10,947 nucleotides of DNA, taken from assembly GCA_031273885.1 (NCBI GenBank), contig JAISRA010000088.1:1-10947 (forward strand). Reading direction: 5' to 3'. The notes under the pieces are model-generated. The model had not been told where the DNA came from. It did no database searches and was given only the letters and a program-made list of their open reading frames with translations. This document shows positions 1 through 7,211 of this stretch, in pieces (position 1 is the stretch's first letter; every line of letters starts with the position of its first letter). Made by a program: the position numbers and the translations under genes. The DNA comes from Endomicrobium sp. GTDB lineage: Bacteria > Elusimicrobiota > Endomicrobiia > Endomicrobiales > Endomicrobiaceae.

Positions 1-504
1 GCCAATGATTTATTTGAAATTATAGAGAGAGGCGATGTAAAAACCATGTCATTCGGTTTTATTCCCATAAAATGGGTTGACACAGAAAATAACAAATCAA
101 GAACGTTAAAAGAAGTAGCGTTACAAGAGGTCTCATTTGGCGTTCCCTACGCCGCTTATCCCGAGACAGATTCACAAGCTTTTATAAGGAAAAATATAAT
201 GAAAAGAACTATTGACATTGAAAACTTAAATGAACTTCTTGAAAAAGAAACATTGACAGAGGATGAGATTACACAATTACAAGAATTTGTAAGCTCAATT
301 AATGAAATTATTAATAAAAATAAACCTTCTGAACCAAAAGAGGAAGCCGCTAATGAGGAGCAGCGTGAGGACACTCCCAAAGAAAACACTTCTGATGACG
401 TTAAAGAAGATGAACAAAAAGAGGAAGTTAAACAAGAAATTATTAGTTTAATTGATACACTTTTTGAAATTGAAAAAGAAGATAAAGAGGAAACAAATGA
501 ATAA
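1..504 (+). CDS. Prohead protease, HK97 gp4 type, C-terminal part (5' end outside window)
   Basis: The frame is open from base 1 and ends at TAA 502-504, giving 167 residues with no true start in the window. Seen: the fragment begins in the core of the family, with M-S-F-G-F at residues 16-20, which contains the conserved serine of HK97-type prohead proteases. A conserved L-Q-E-V-S...A-A-Y-P block follows at 41-54. Known for the family: this serine protease sits inside the procapsid, cuts the scaffolding domain from the capsid protein, then degrades itself. Residues from about 68 on are not protease core but a very acidic, Glu/Lys-rich helical tail that probably stays inside the procapsid. 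The ATG at 46 falls just before the catalytic serine and is not the gene start. The gene overlaps the capsid gene by 8 bases, which suggests coupled translation. The identity is well supported by the motifs and by the next gene. Confidence 0.9.
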   Translation, partial: ANDLFEIIERGDVKTMSFGFIPIKWVDTENNKSRTLKEVALQEVSFGVPYAAYPETDSQAFIRKNIMKRTIDIENLNELLEKETLTEDEITQLQEFVSSINEIINKNKPSEPKEEAANEEQREDTPKENTSDDVKEDEQKEEVKQEIISLIDTLFEIEKEDKEETNE

Positions 505-1552
505 TTTAGAACAAAAAAAACTGGATGTTGACATTCAGATTCGTAGCTTACAAGAAGATATTGTAAGTGGTAAAATAAAAGCTGATGACGCTAAAAAGAA
601 ATTTGAGGAATTACGCTCACAGAAAAAAGATATTGAGCAACAGATTGCTCTTGCTAAAGCTCCAAAAGATGAAGTACGTTCAACTGCTGATATTCAAAAA
701 GCGTTAATTGAAAAACGTGCTATTACTTTAAGTGGAACTGGCGCAATCAATCAAATTAGAGAACTTGCAAAAGAATTAATGGCAAAAACACCTATACTTG
801 AAAGAGTTAGATATTTTTATGGGCCTAACGCCTCGACTAATATTCCTGTTCTTTCACCGGGTCTTGCTACTCCAGCAGTTGCCGCTGAGGGTGCTACATC
901 TATTGCTGTTGATTCAACCGCTACATTAGCAAGCAAATCAATTACTCCACATGCTTACGTATCAATACTTCCCGTGAGTTTAGAAACAATTACAATGGGA
1001 ACAGTTAATTTTGACAGTGAACTACCTTCTATTTTTGCAGACGCATTCGCACAAGCTTTTCATAGAGGTGTATTAATTGGAAGTGGAACAGGATTAGACT
1101 TTAAAGGCATATTTAATGCTATTCCTTCTACAAATGAAATTGAGTGTGCCGCAACTGGCAATCCAACTATTGCTGACTTAGTTCAGCTTGCCTTAACTGT
1201 GCAGGACTTAACTGATAATGGTGTAATTGTATTAGCTCCTTCAATTTATGCAGGTATTCTTGCTGATACAACTTCTGGCGTTGCTGATGTTTATAAAGAG
1301 GAATTAATCAGAGCTAAAACAATTGAAAATGTAAGGGTTATTTTAACCAGTGCTGCTCCATCAGTATTAACTGCTGGTTCCACGGTTGCCGTTGCTGGCC
1401 GTCTTGACGATTATGGTTTGGGAATGGCTTCTGAAATTGCAATCGAGCCTATTAAAAAAGTTGGTGATACTAATACTTATTTCCAAGCAAGTGTGTTTGC
1501 GAATGGTACTACTATTGTTGACAAGAATTTCTACGGATTAATTACAAAATAA
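497..1552 (+). CDS. Major capsid protein, HK97 fold, with N-terminal delta (scaffold) domain
   Basis: This gene encodes 351 residues. ATG 497 was chosen because GAGG at 487-490 sits 6 bases upstream; the frame runs open further upstream, but only to a TTG inside the protease gene. Residues 1 to about 55 are charged, rich in Lys, Glu and Gln, and read as a coiled coil. This is the delta domain that serves as internal scaffold in HK97-type phages without a separate scaffold gene. A neutral Ala/Gly/Ser/Thr-rich domain follows. It includes an N-terminal arm around 70-85, P-V-L-S-P-G near 120, and a V-A-V-A-G-R-L-D-D-Y-G-L-G segment near 310, typical of phage_capsid family proteins. Cleavage by the upstream protease is expected between about 55 and 75, but the exact site cannot be read. 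The coding region has somewhat more G+C than its neighbours, as is common for very highly expressed capsid genes. Confidence 0.95.
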   Translation: MNNLEQKKLDVDIQIRSLQEDIVSGKIKADDAKKKFEELRSQKKDIEQQIALAKAPKDEVRSTADIQKALIEKRAITLSGTGAINQIRELAKELMAKTPILERVRYFYGPNASTNIPVLSPGLATPAVAAEGATSIAVDSTATLASKSITPHAYVSILPVSLETITMGTVNFDSELPSIFADAFAQAFHRGVLIGSGTGLDFKGIFNAIPSTNEIECAATGNPTIADLVQLALTVQDLTDNGVIVLAPSIYAGILADTTSGVADVYKEELIRAKTIENVRVILTSAAPSVLTAGSTVAVAGRLDDYGLGMASEIAIEPIKKVGDTNTYFQASVFANGTTIVDKNFYGLITK

Positions 1553-1563
1553 TTTTTCACATA

Positions 1564-1597
1564 GGTGGTTGTTCAAATGGATAACCACCCTCTTTTT
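1564..1597 (+). terminator. Intrinsic terminator or attenuator after the capsid gene
   Basis: GGTGGTTGT (1564-1572) pairs with ATAACCACC (1581-1589): nine pairs, one of them G-U, around an 8-base loop. A C-T-C and then a run of five T (1593-1597) follow. The hairpin lies 12 bases after the capsid stop, and the only other content of the gap is the SD of the next gene (AGGGAG, 1598-1603). The T-run is short, so partial termination is most likely. It would let the capsid gene be expressed far above the connector and tail genes, which have no separate promoter that I can see. It may also stabilise the 3' end of the capsid message. Confidence 0.75.
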
Positions 1598-1608
1598 AGG
1601 GAGTTTTA

Positions 1609-2169
1609 ATGTCTTATATTTCTGCTAATGACTTACAAAAATACTCAAATGTTTATAGTGATATTATTCTACAACAGGAATATATAGACGCCGCAGAAAA
1701 TATTGTCAATAACTACCTGGGATACTCTCCGACACTACACGCTTATAATAATATCTTAAACGGAAGAGGAACTCACGAATTACAATTACGTGCTAAACCA
1801 ATACAAGATATTGTACACCTATCAATAGATGGAACTTCAATACCAATAAATGAATTTTATTTTACTAATGATAGTGAGTTCCTTTATTATAATAATTTTT
1901 TTCCAGATGGAACTAAAAATATACAGATAGAATATACTGCTGGCTGGGGTTCAGTAATTGATGACGATACTGTAAATGGTAATTCATTACCAAAAATAAT
2001 TAAGCTAACAGTATTGAGGATTGCTTCATTATTACAAACAGAATCAGATTCTAATATTGGAATAACTTCAAAAAGTTTTGCTGATAGCGGAACAAGAACC
2101 TTTATTAATAATACAGATTATTATAAGTATCTTATTCCTATCTCTCTTTACCGAATTTTGGTGATATGA
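1609..2169 (+). CDS. Head-tail connector (adaptor), HK97 gp6 type
   Basis: This gene encodes 186 residues from ATG 1609, with SD AGGGAG (1598-1603) 5 bases upstream. The N-terminus (S-A-N-D-L-Q-K-Y) and the early helix Q-Q-E-Y-I-D-A-A-E-N-I-V-N-N-Y-L-G-Y are typical of the gp6-like connector family. In that family, bundles of helices form a dodecameric ring under the portal. A beta-rich middle (I-Q-D-I-V-H-L-S-I-D-G) and the Y-T-A-G-W-G segment before a final helix (L-P-K-I-I-K-L-T-V-L-R-I-A-S-L-L) also fit. The position directly after the capsid gene is the usual one. The role is passage of DNA between portal and tail. The C-terminus is rich in Tyr and Ile. The stop overlaps the next start (ATGA-type). 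The connector call is good; the exact subfamily is inferred. Confidence 0.8.
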   Translation: MSYISANDLQKYSNVYSDIILQQEYIDAAENIVNNYLGYSPTLHAYNNILNGRGTHELQLRAKPIQDIVHLSIDGTSIPINEFYFTNDSEFLYYNNFFPDGTKNIQIEYTAGWGSVIDDDTVNGNSLPKIIKLTVLRIASLLQTESDSNIGITSKSFADSGTRTFINNTDYYKYLIPISLYRILVI

Positions 2170-2636
2170 TGCCAGTTAAATTTGAAGCTGATTTAGATTC
2201 TAAACACCTTGAGAATAAATTAAGAATATTTTCATCTGGACTGGGGAATATATTTAATGAGCTATTAAAATCAGTCGGTGATGAAATGGCTGACGAAGCA
2301 AGAAGCAGGGCACCTGTTAGAACTGGTAGATTACGAAACGCAATTAAATTTTTACCATTTGATGGTGGTGGCGCACTAACAACCAGAAAAACTTTAAATA
2401 AATCAAATGTATGGTATGCAAGAATGGTTGAGAGTGGAGCTAATATTAAACCAAAAAAAGGAAAGTATTTAACATTTAAAATAAATGGGGAATGGAAAAA
2501 AGTATCTTCTGTTCAGACCAGACCGAATCCATTTGGGAAAGAAGTATTTAATGAATATTGGAATGGAACAAACTCAAAGGGCTATCAAGAATTGTCAAAA
2601 GCACTTGAGCAAAAAATTAATGAGGAAATATCATGA
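2166..2636 (+). CDS. HK97 gp10-family head-tail joining protein
   Basis: This gene encodes 156 residues from ATG 2166; a second ATG at 2169 is equally possible. The family signature is clear: a helix D-E-M-A-D-E-A-R-S-R (39-48), then A-P-V-R-T-G-R-L-R-N-A-I (49-60). This is the A-P-x-x-T-G-x-L motif of the HK97 gp10-like family. The segment W-Y-A-R-M-V-E-S-G-A, with a conserved glycine, also belongs to the fold, and the C-terminal half ends in a helix. Members sit between the connector and tail terminator genes and are thought to act in head-tail joining or tail completion. The gene overlaps both neighbours by 4 bases (ATGA). The SD before it is weak (GGTGAT), so it probably relies on translation coupling from the connector gene. 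Confidence 0.85.
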   Translation: MMPVKFEADLDSKHLENKLRIFSSGLGNIFNELLKSVGDEMADEARSRAPVRTGRLRNAIKFLPFDGGGALTTRKTLNKSNVWYARMVESGANIKPKKGKYLTFKINGEWKKVSSVQTRPNPFGKEVFNEYWNGTNSKGYQELSKALEQKINEEIS

Positions 2637-3046
2637 ACTTTAAAGAGCAACAGGAAAATCTAATCAATTTTATTACTAATAATTATGAACTACACCCGGA
2701 AATTATTACCGACGTACTCGATTTTGATAAATACAAAAATGATTTTAGTTTATTCGTGGACTTTTCAAGAATTGATTTTCGACAAAGCCTATATGATGAT
2801 GATTGCGGAGATATAGAACACCTATCAATAGTATTTTATCTGGTTCGACGTAATAATACACCAGCTATACTGAATGCTGATATATTAGACGCCGCTTATT
2901 TGCTATATGAATTAATTAAAGAAAAACCCTCATTAGGAATTGCACAAAATACTATTATAGAGAGCATTGACTTTTATAAATATGTGGAAGGAACTAAATA
3001 TCTTGTCTGTAGTGAATTTAATTTGTCATTGGAGATAGAAATATGA
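2633..3046 (+). CDS. Probable tail terminator / tail completion protein
   Basis: This gene encodes 137 residues from ATG 2633, with SD GAGGAA (2622-2627) 5 bases upstream. I do not recognise the family from sequence alone. What can be seen is an N-terminal helix (residues 1-20), an acidic region rich in Asp and Phe (about 28-60), a strand L-S-I-V-F-Y-L-V-R-R, a long helix A-D-I-L-D-A-A-Y-L-L-Y-E-L-I, and terminal strands. This alpha/beta order, the length and the position between a gp10-like gene and the tube gene fit tail terminators (lambda gpU type), which form a ring that ends tube growth and binds the head. The assignment rests mostly on gene order. It is coupled to both neighbours by ATGA overlaps. 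A head-closure (stopper) role is the alternative. Confidence 0.6.
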   Translation: MNFKEQQENLINFITNNYELHPEIITDVLDFDKYKNDFSLFVDFSRIDFRQSLYDDDCGDIEHLSIVFYLVRRNNTPAILNADILDAAYLLYELIKEKPSLGIAQNTIIESIDFYKYVEGTKYLVCSEFNLSLEIEI

Positions 3047-3219
3047 AATTAGGAAAAGGAATTACTGTATTTGCTACAGAGGAAGCGAAAAGAAAATGGG
3101 AAGGTAAAGAACTTCCCCACAAAAAGAAAAAAAGTAGTTGTCCAACTTGTGAAATAAAATTAACAGAGGAACAACCAGAAAATAAAGACTATATAAATAA
3201 GGAGAATAAAATAGAATGA
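3043..3219 (+). CDS. Small lysine-rich CxxC protein (58 aa), function unknown
   Basis: ATG 3043 overlaps the previous stop and TGA 3217-3219 overlaps the next start, both as ATGA. With GGAG at 3031-3034, this strongly supports a real gene despite its size. The protein is hydrophilic. It has an N-terminal M-K-L-G-K-G-I-T-V-F stretch that may form a strand, a basic run H-K-K-K-K (26-30), one C-P-T-C motif (33-36) and an acidic, Asn-rich tail. A single CxxC supplies two metal ligands, so zinc binding would need His26 or a second copy. It lies where some phages carry small head-tail or tail-completion genes. I do not recognise it. It could be a structural minor protein, an assembly factor or a regulator; nothing in it settles which. 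Confidence 0.75.
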   Translation: MKLGKGITVFATEEAKRKWEGKELPHKKKKSSCPTCEIKLTEEQPENKDYINKENKIE

Positions 3220-3884
3220 AAATTACAGGAAGTAAAGCATCTGTTTTTTTAGACAGTTTTGATAATTCAAACGTAGTTATAGGGGACGGAAGTATTGAAA
3301 CTACAGCAAAACATAAATACTTTGTTATTTCCAAAGCCGCAACTAGTTCAATACCAGTACCAGAAGGAACATTTTTTATCGCACCAGCAGGAGTAAGCCA
3401 AATTACTTTAGCAGTTGGCGATAGAGTATTAAAAATTGAACCAGATAGATTTTGTAAAACTACAGCAAGCTTTGAATTCGCAATGGGAAGTGTAGAAGCA
3501 GGTGATGATTGTGACCCAGGTGCTACAATTTCAGATGGTATTTTAACTATATCTGGAAGTTTAGCCGGATTATTTAGGTATGATGACGCAACTCAAGACC
3601 TTGATAATGTTACTGAAATTGTTGTAAATAGATTTTTAGATATTATTGAAGATGATGGGGCCGGAGTTTATACTTTACACAAAAGAAATGATGAACAGAT
3701 TTATCTTTTAACTTTACTTAATTCTGGTGGCGCTGTAGGAACAACTGAAAACTGGTTGTTTGTTCCTATCAATATTACTTCTATGAGTATGAGTTTAGGA
3801 AATACTGACGTACAAAATAAAGATTTAAGTTTTAGCAAGGGCGAAGGACAACCAATTATTTATAAAGTACCTGTATCAGCATAA
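3216..3884 (+). CDS. Major tail tube protein
   Basis: This gene encodes 222 residues from ATG 3216, with SD AAGGAG at 3199-3204 (11-base spacing). It is dominated by beta strands with many Gly, Thr, Ser and Asp and few Lys, as expected for a tube protein that stacks as hexameric rings. Typical points are the opening strand M-K-I-T-G-S-K-A-S-V-F-L, a P-E-G-T-F-F-I-A-P segment (about 48-56), and C-terminal strands that end in S-F-S-K-G-E-G-Q-P. The position, just upstream of the frameshifted chaperone and tape measure genes, is the canonical place for the tube gene in siphoviruses. The identity comes from composition, length and order rather than from a sharp motif. Two cysteines (C80 and C98) are seen; their role is unknown. 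Confidence 0.8.
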   Translation: MKITGSKASVFLDSFDNSNVVIGDGSIETTAKHKYFVISKAATSSIPVPEGTFFIAPAGVSQITLAVGDRVLKIEPDRFCKTTASFEFAMGSVEAGDDCDPGATISDGILTISGSLAGLFRYDDATQDLDNVTEIVVNRFLDIIEDDGAGVYTLHKRNDEQIYLLTLLNSGGAVGTTENWLFVPINITSMSMSLGNTDVQNKDLSFSKGEGQPIIYKVPVSA

Positions 3885-3893
3885 GGATAGCAA

Positions 3894-4337
3894 ATGGCAG
3901 AATTTAAGTCTCTCAGACAAAAAGAAAAGATATATATTTTCAAAGTATTTGATAATGAGAAAAGCGATAATCCCGCTAAAGTAGTATTCCATCGCTTTCC
4001 ATTATCAGATGAATTATTCCCGCTTGCTTCACAAAAAAATGTATTAGAATCTACTTTTGTAAAAGAATTTGATAATACTCCAGAAGCTAAAGAAAAATTG
4101 GTTAGGCATATTATTGACGTAATGATTGATAATATGACAGCAAACAGATTTGATTATATTAATTTTATAAAAGAATGCGTTGACCACTTTGAGAATTTTA
4201 CTAATGATGGTAAGGAAATAGTAACTGTAGATGATTTTTTAACTTTACCACCGGAAGCGGTACAAAAAATAGCGAAGGATTTATATTTTTATTCCAAAAT
4301 AGAAGATGAGTTTACTTTCAATGAAAAAAAAATTTAA
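3894..4337 (+). CDS. Tail assembly chaperone, short form (lambda gpG-like)
   Basis: This gene encodes 147 residues from ATG 3894, with AAGGA at 3883-3887 (6 bases upstream). The protein is acidic and mostly helical, with the phrases K-V-V-F-H-R-F-P-L, T-V-D-D-F-L-T-L-P-P-E-A-V-Q-K-I and a final charged E-F-T-F-N-E-K-K. The gene sits between tube and tape measure, where long-tailed phages encode a pair of chaperones. The short form is made in excess over a frameshift fusion. Both bind the tape measure protein before the tube polymerises on it and are absent from the virion. The last codons run through nine A (4324-4332) and end at TAA 4335-4337, right after the slip site. The sequence itself is not one I recognise; the frameshift and gene order carry the call. 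Confidence 0.82.
   Translation: MAEFKSLRQKEKIYIFKVFDNEKSDNPAKVVFHRFPLSDELFPLASQKNVLESTFVKEFDNTPEAKEKLVRHIIDVMIDNMTANRFDYINFIKECVDHFENFTNDGKEIVTVDDFLTLPPEAVQKIAKDLYFYSKIEDEFTFNEKKI
4325..4331 (+). promoter_or_regulatory. Programmed -1 frameshift site (A AAA AAA) in the tail chaperone gene
   Basis: In the frame of the short form, the codons are GAA AAA AAA ATT TAA. The heptamer A-AAA-AAA therefore lies in perfect X-XXY-YYZ phase, four bases before the stop. The -1 frame has a TGA at 4322-4324 immediately upstream and is then open to TGA 4658-4660. The shift must occur between 4325 and 4334, and only the A-run is there. A weak SD-like purine stretch (4303-4311) lies upstream. I see no strong downstream stem. 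Nine A could also allow RNA polymerase slippage, giving the same product. Confidence 0.88.
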
Positions 4338-4660
4338 AGATAGCTTATAAATTATATTTATTAGGTTATCGACAATTAGAAACAGAAGATGTTCCAACTG
4401 GATATAAAGTTACTTTAAAGAATGACCCATATCCAGTTGAAATATTTAATGAGAAAACAATCCCAGATAATAAAATAGGAAAATATCTTAATTCTGAATT
4501 TTATTATTATCTAAACATATACAAAAATACTAAAACTTTCGGCCTACCCTATCCTACTAGTTGGCTAAATAATCCTCATTGGCTTCTAATCTTAATTCAT
4601 TTATTTGATGATGTAAATATCGAATATGAAAGATATAAAAAAATAAAGGGGCTCCTATGA
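4331..4660 (+). CDS. Tail assembly chaperone, frameshift extension (lambda gpT-like part of gpGT)
   Basis: After a -1 slip at the A-run, translation continues for 109 codons to TGA 4658-4660, giving a fusion of about 255 residues (146 + 109). This extension has no start of its own: its frame is closed by TGA 4322-4324, and no ATG, GTG or TTG follows near the top. It begins N-L-K-I-A-Y-K-L-Y-L-L-G-Y and includes N-S-E-F-Y-Y-Y-L-N-I-Y, L-P-Y-P-T-S-W-L-N-N-P-H-W and a final basic stretch. It is rich in Tyr and aromatic residues, unlike the acidic short form. By analogy with lambda gpGT, the extension would contact tube subunits while the common part holds the tape measure. The tape measure gene starts 27 bases after its stop. 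Confidence 0.85.
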   Translation, partial: NLKIAYKLYLLGYRQLETEDVPTGYKVTLKNDPYPVEIFNEKTIPDNKIGKYLNSEFYYYLNIYKNTKTFGLPYPTSWLNNPHWLLILIHLFDDVNIEYERYKKIKGLL

Positions 4661-4687
4661 TTGACTATATTTATAAAGGATATTTAA

Positions 4688-7198
4688 GTGGCAGATTTAA
4701 CTTTGCGGATAAATGCCGATTATAAAGCGGCTTCCGAAGCTTTCAAAGAATTAGCAAATTCATCAGAATCAACACGGGAAAAAATAGAAAAATTCTCAGC
4801 TGCTTTTGAAGATAAAAAAATAAATTCATTTATTGATAAACAAAAATTATTAGAAGCGTCAATGAAAGGTACCAGAGGGGAAACAGACGCCGCTAAAGCC
4901 GCAAGTAATAATTATCAAAAAGAAATTGAACGTTTAATTCGTTCCGGATTAGACCCAGAATCAGAAGCTATACAAAGATTAGTTTCCGAACAAAATAAAT
5001 TAAAAGATAAAATAAAAGAAGCTACAGAAGTACAACAAGCGCAAGAGCAATTTATGAAAAGCGCCGAAAAAGCGGCATTGGGAATGATAGCTGCTATTGG
5101 AGCTTCTGTTGTAGCGATAGGAGCGGCTACTCAAAAAACTGCTGAGGCAGGCGACCAGTATGCTAAAACAGCAAGAATAATTGGTATGACTGCTGAAACT
5201 TTTCAGGAATTAGATTATGCCGCCAAAATGAGTGGTGTAGATAATTTACAAGGTTCTTTAGAAAGATTAAATAAAACAGTATCGGATGTAAAAAGTGGTA
5301 CGGGAAGTTTAACTAGTTATCTAAAAGATAATGACCAACAATTGTTAAATCAGTTGGAAAATGTAAATTCAAATGAAGAAGCATTTAATTTATTAATGAA
5401 GGCCATTGATAAAGCTCCTGATGAATTTTCACGGGCAGAATTAGCGACAGCGGCGTTTGGAAAGTCTGGACAGCAATTAATTTTGATGGCAAAAAATGGT
5501 TCAGAGGGCATCGCGGAATTAAGAGAAGAAGCAAGAAAATATGGTGTTATATCAAATGAAGCGGCGTTACAATCAGAGGAATACCTTGATGCTCAGGCCC
5601 GATTAAAAGCCGCTTTGACTGGTGTTAGTACAGAATTAACATCAAAATTACTTCCATCACTTACAGATGTAATAAACGGCGTTGCTAATTTTATCGCAAG
5701 TATTGATGATTGGGAAAATAAATTAGAAACTATTGGATACGTTTTGGCTGGTGTAACTGCCGGGCTGATTGCTTTTCTAGTTGTCGCCAAAGGCGCGGCA
5801 ATTATTCATGGTGTCGCAACCGCATTTAAAGCACTGACGGCGGCAATGGCGGCAAATCCTATAGGTGCTATCGCTGTTTTAATTACTGCTGTTTTAATTC
5901 CCGCTTTAATTGCTCTATATAAAAATTGGGATACTGTTCAAACTTATCTACAACAGGGAATAGCAAGAGTCCAATATGCATTCAAATGGTTGGGTAGTGT
6001 AATTGAAGAGGGACTAGTTGTAGCATTTAATACTGTAAAGGCGGCCGGAGCAACACTCATTGATTTTATTTATGGAAATATAATCCGTGGTATTGGAACT
6101 ATGCTTGATGTAATGGGACAACTTCCGGTCGTTGGTGGGCTGTTCCAGGCCGCCGCAGAAAAAGTAAACTTCTTAGGAAACGCTATTGGAAATATCGCCG
6201 AGGAAACAAGACGCTCCAGTGCGGAAGCAATAGCTGCTGCTCACGCCAAACAAGATGCAACACAAGAAGAATTACAAAATACGTTAATATCAATTGATAC
6301 AGAAGCACAGGCTAGAAGGGCGGCTATTGAAGCGCAGAAAAAAGAAAATAATGAAGTTGTCTCAAATACGGAAGAAACACAAACACAAATAACTGAAATA
6401 AAACGCAAGGCACTAGAAGAACAGTTGGAGCAACAAGTTGAACAAATAAAAACCCTACAAGAACGACTATCCGAAATTCCTTTGACCGAAAAACAGATAC
6501 AAGGTCAGCAGATGGAACAATTTACCAGCTTTCTCAATCAGCGAATGAAATTAGAAAGATTAGAAGAAGAAGAAAAAATAGCATGGTTAGAAGAGCAACA
6601 GCAACTATTACTTGAGTCTGAAACAATTTTTGGAGAAGAAAAAATAGCGTTAAATCAGGCTATTAATGACGCAATAAAAGAACAAGATGAAAAATTAAAA
6701 GAATCTCAAAATAAAATACTGGCTGAAAAATTAAAAGCCACATCTACTTTTTTTAAAGGGATTGAAGACTTAGCAGCTCTTGCTTCTGATAAGAGTGAAG
6801 GATTAGCAATTCTTGAAAAATCAATGGCGGCAGCACAAGCAGCAATTAATTCATACTTAGCATTTACAAATGCGTTAGCCACTGTTCCATTTCCGTTTAA
6901 TTATGTAGCTGCTGCTGGTGTACTTGCAAGTGGTATTGCTCAACAAGTTAAGATACTCTCAACTCCGATTCCATCCGCTGAAACAGGTGGTAGGTTTATT
7001 GTCCCCCATAGTGTTGGTTCCGATTCAAGTTTAATGAGAGTTAATTCCGATGAAGAAGTTGAAATAACGCCAAGGGGAATGACCGGGTATAGTGGACAAC
7101 AAAGAATAATTGTCGAAATAGAAAAACAACCTATTTTTGATATTGTCAACGAGGGAATTGGAACTGGCGATATTCACATTATGGCTACAAATTATTAA
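4688..7198 (+). CDS. Tail tape measure protein
   Basis: This gene encodes 836 residues from GTG 4688, chosen because AAAGGA (4675-4680) stands 7 bases upstream and the N-terminus M-A-D-L-T-L-R-I-N-A-D-Y is typical of the family. Seen: a helical N-terminal part; a first hydrophobic stretch near 125-150; the TP901-type core with A-E-L-A-T-A-A-F-G-K-S-G and E-E-A-R-K-Y-G-V-I (about 252-290); a long Ala/Ile/Leu-rich membrane-like region (about 345-412); Glu/Gln coiled coil (about 500-680); and the usual C-terminal block A-A-I-N-S-Y-L-A-F-T-N-A-L-A. The protein fills the tail lumen and sets tail length, with the hydrophobic parts possibly entering the host membrane at DNA injection. At about 0.15 nm per residue, the tail would be roughly 125 nm. 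Lysine is almost always AAA here (about 6 AAG in some 65), unlike the genes from 7886 on. Confidence 0.95.
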   Translation: MADLTLRINADYKAASEAFKELANSSESTREKIEKFSAAFEDKKINSFIDKQKLLEASMKGTRGETDAAKAASNNYQKEIERLIRSGLDPESEAIQRLVSEQNKLKDKIKEATEVQQAQEQFMKSAEKAALGMIAAIGASVVAIGAATQKTAEAGDQYAKTARIIGMTAETFQELDYAAKMSGVDNLQGSLERLNKTVSDVKSGTGSLTSYLKDNDQQLLNQLENVNSNEEAFNLLMKAIDKAPDEFSRAELATAAFGKSGQQLILMAKNGSEGIAELREEARKYGVISNEAALQSEEYLDAQARLKAALTGVSTELTSKLLPSLTDVINGVANFIASIDDWENKLETIGYVLAGVTAGLIAFLVVAKGAAIIHGVATAFKALTAAMAANPIGAIAVLITAVLIPALIALYKNWDTVQTYLQQGIARVQYAFKWLGSVIEEGLVVAFNTVKAAGATLIDFIYGNIIRGIGTMLDVMGQLPVVGGLFQAAAEKVNFLGNAIGNIAEETRRSSAEAIAAAHAKQDATQEELQNTLISIDTEAQARRAAIEAQKKENNEVVSNTEETQTQITEIKRKALEEQLEQQVEQIKTLQERLSEIPLTEKQIQGQQMEQFTSFLNQRMKLERLEEEEKIAWLEEQQQLLLESETIFGEEKIALNQAINDAIKEQDEKLKESQNKILAEKLKATSTFFKGIEDLAALASDKSEGLAILEKSMAAAQAAINSYLAFTNALATVPFPFNYVAAAGVLASGIAQQVKILSTPIPSAETGGRFIVPHSVGSDSSLMRVNSDEEVEITPRGMTGYSGQQRIIVEIEKQPIFDIVNEGIGTGDIHIMATNY

Positions 7199-7211
7199 GG
7201 AGAAAAAAATT
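7197..7211 (+). promoter_or_regulatory. Strong SD followed by a non-canonical ATT start
   Basis: AAGGAG (7197-7202) overlaps the tape measure stop and is followed after six bases by ATT (7209-7211), the first codon of a long frame. ATG, GTG and TTG are all missing at usable distance: the nearest possible starts in frame are TTG codons at 7137, 7143 and 7158, inside the tape measure gene and without an SD. The next in-frame ATG comes far inside the protein. The SD and its spacing therefore point to ATT as the start. A one-base sequence difference (ATG changed to ATT) is the simple alternative. Confidence 0.6.

Noticed and set aside
452..496. TTG-initiated extension of the capsid gene into the protease gene
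   Set aside because: ATG 497 has a well-placed SD and gives the normal delta-domain start; the extension only translates protease codons in another frame.
3074..3334. Minus-strand open frame of 86 codons opposite the CxxC and tube genes
   Set aside because: Rich in Phe, Leu, Tyr and Ser as expected from reading AT-rich coding DNA backwards; no SD, and two well-supported genes lie opposite.
4657..4725. 22-codon frame starting at ATG 4657 (ATGA overlap with the chaperone fusion stop)
   Set aside because: It has no SD of its own, overlaps the tape measure start, and ends quickly. The AAAGGA inside it serves GTG 4688.
1687..4893. GACGCCGC appearing three times (1687, 2888, 4886)
   Set aside because: Each copy encodes Asp-Ala-Ala in frame inside a helix of a different gene; spacing is irregular and no palindrome is formed. 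Shared codon habit explains it.
7137..7208. Extension of the distal-tail-type gene to TTG 7137
   Set aside because: It lies wholly within the tape measure gene, has no SD, and the added residues look like out-of-frame translation.
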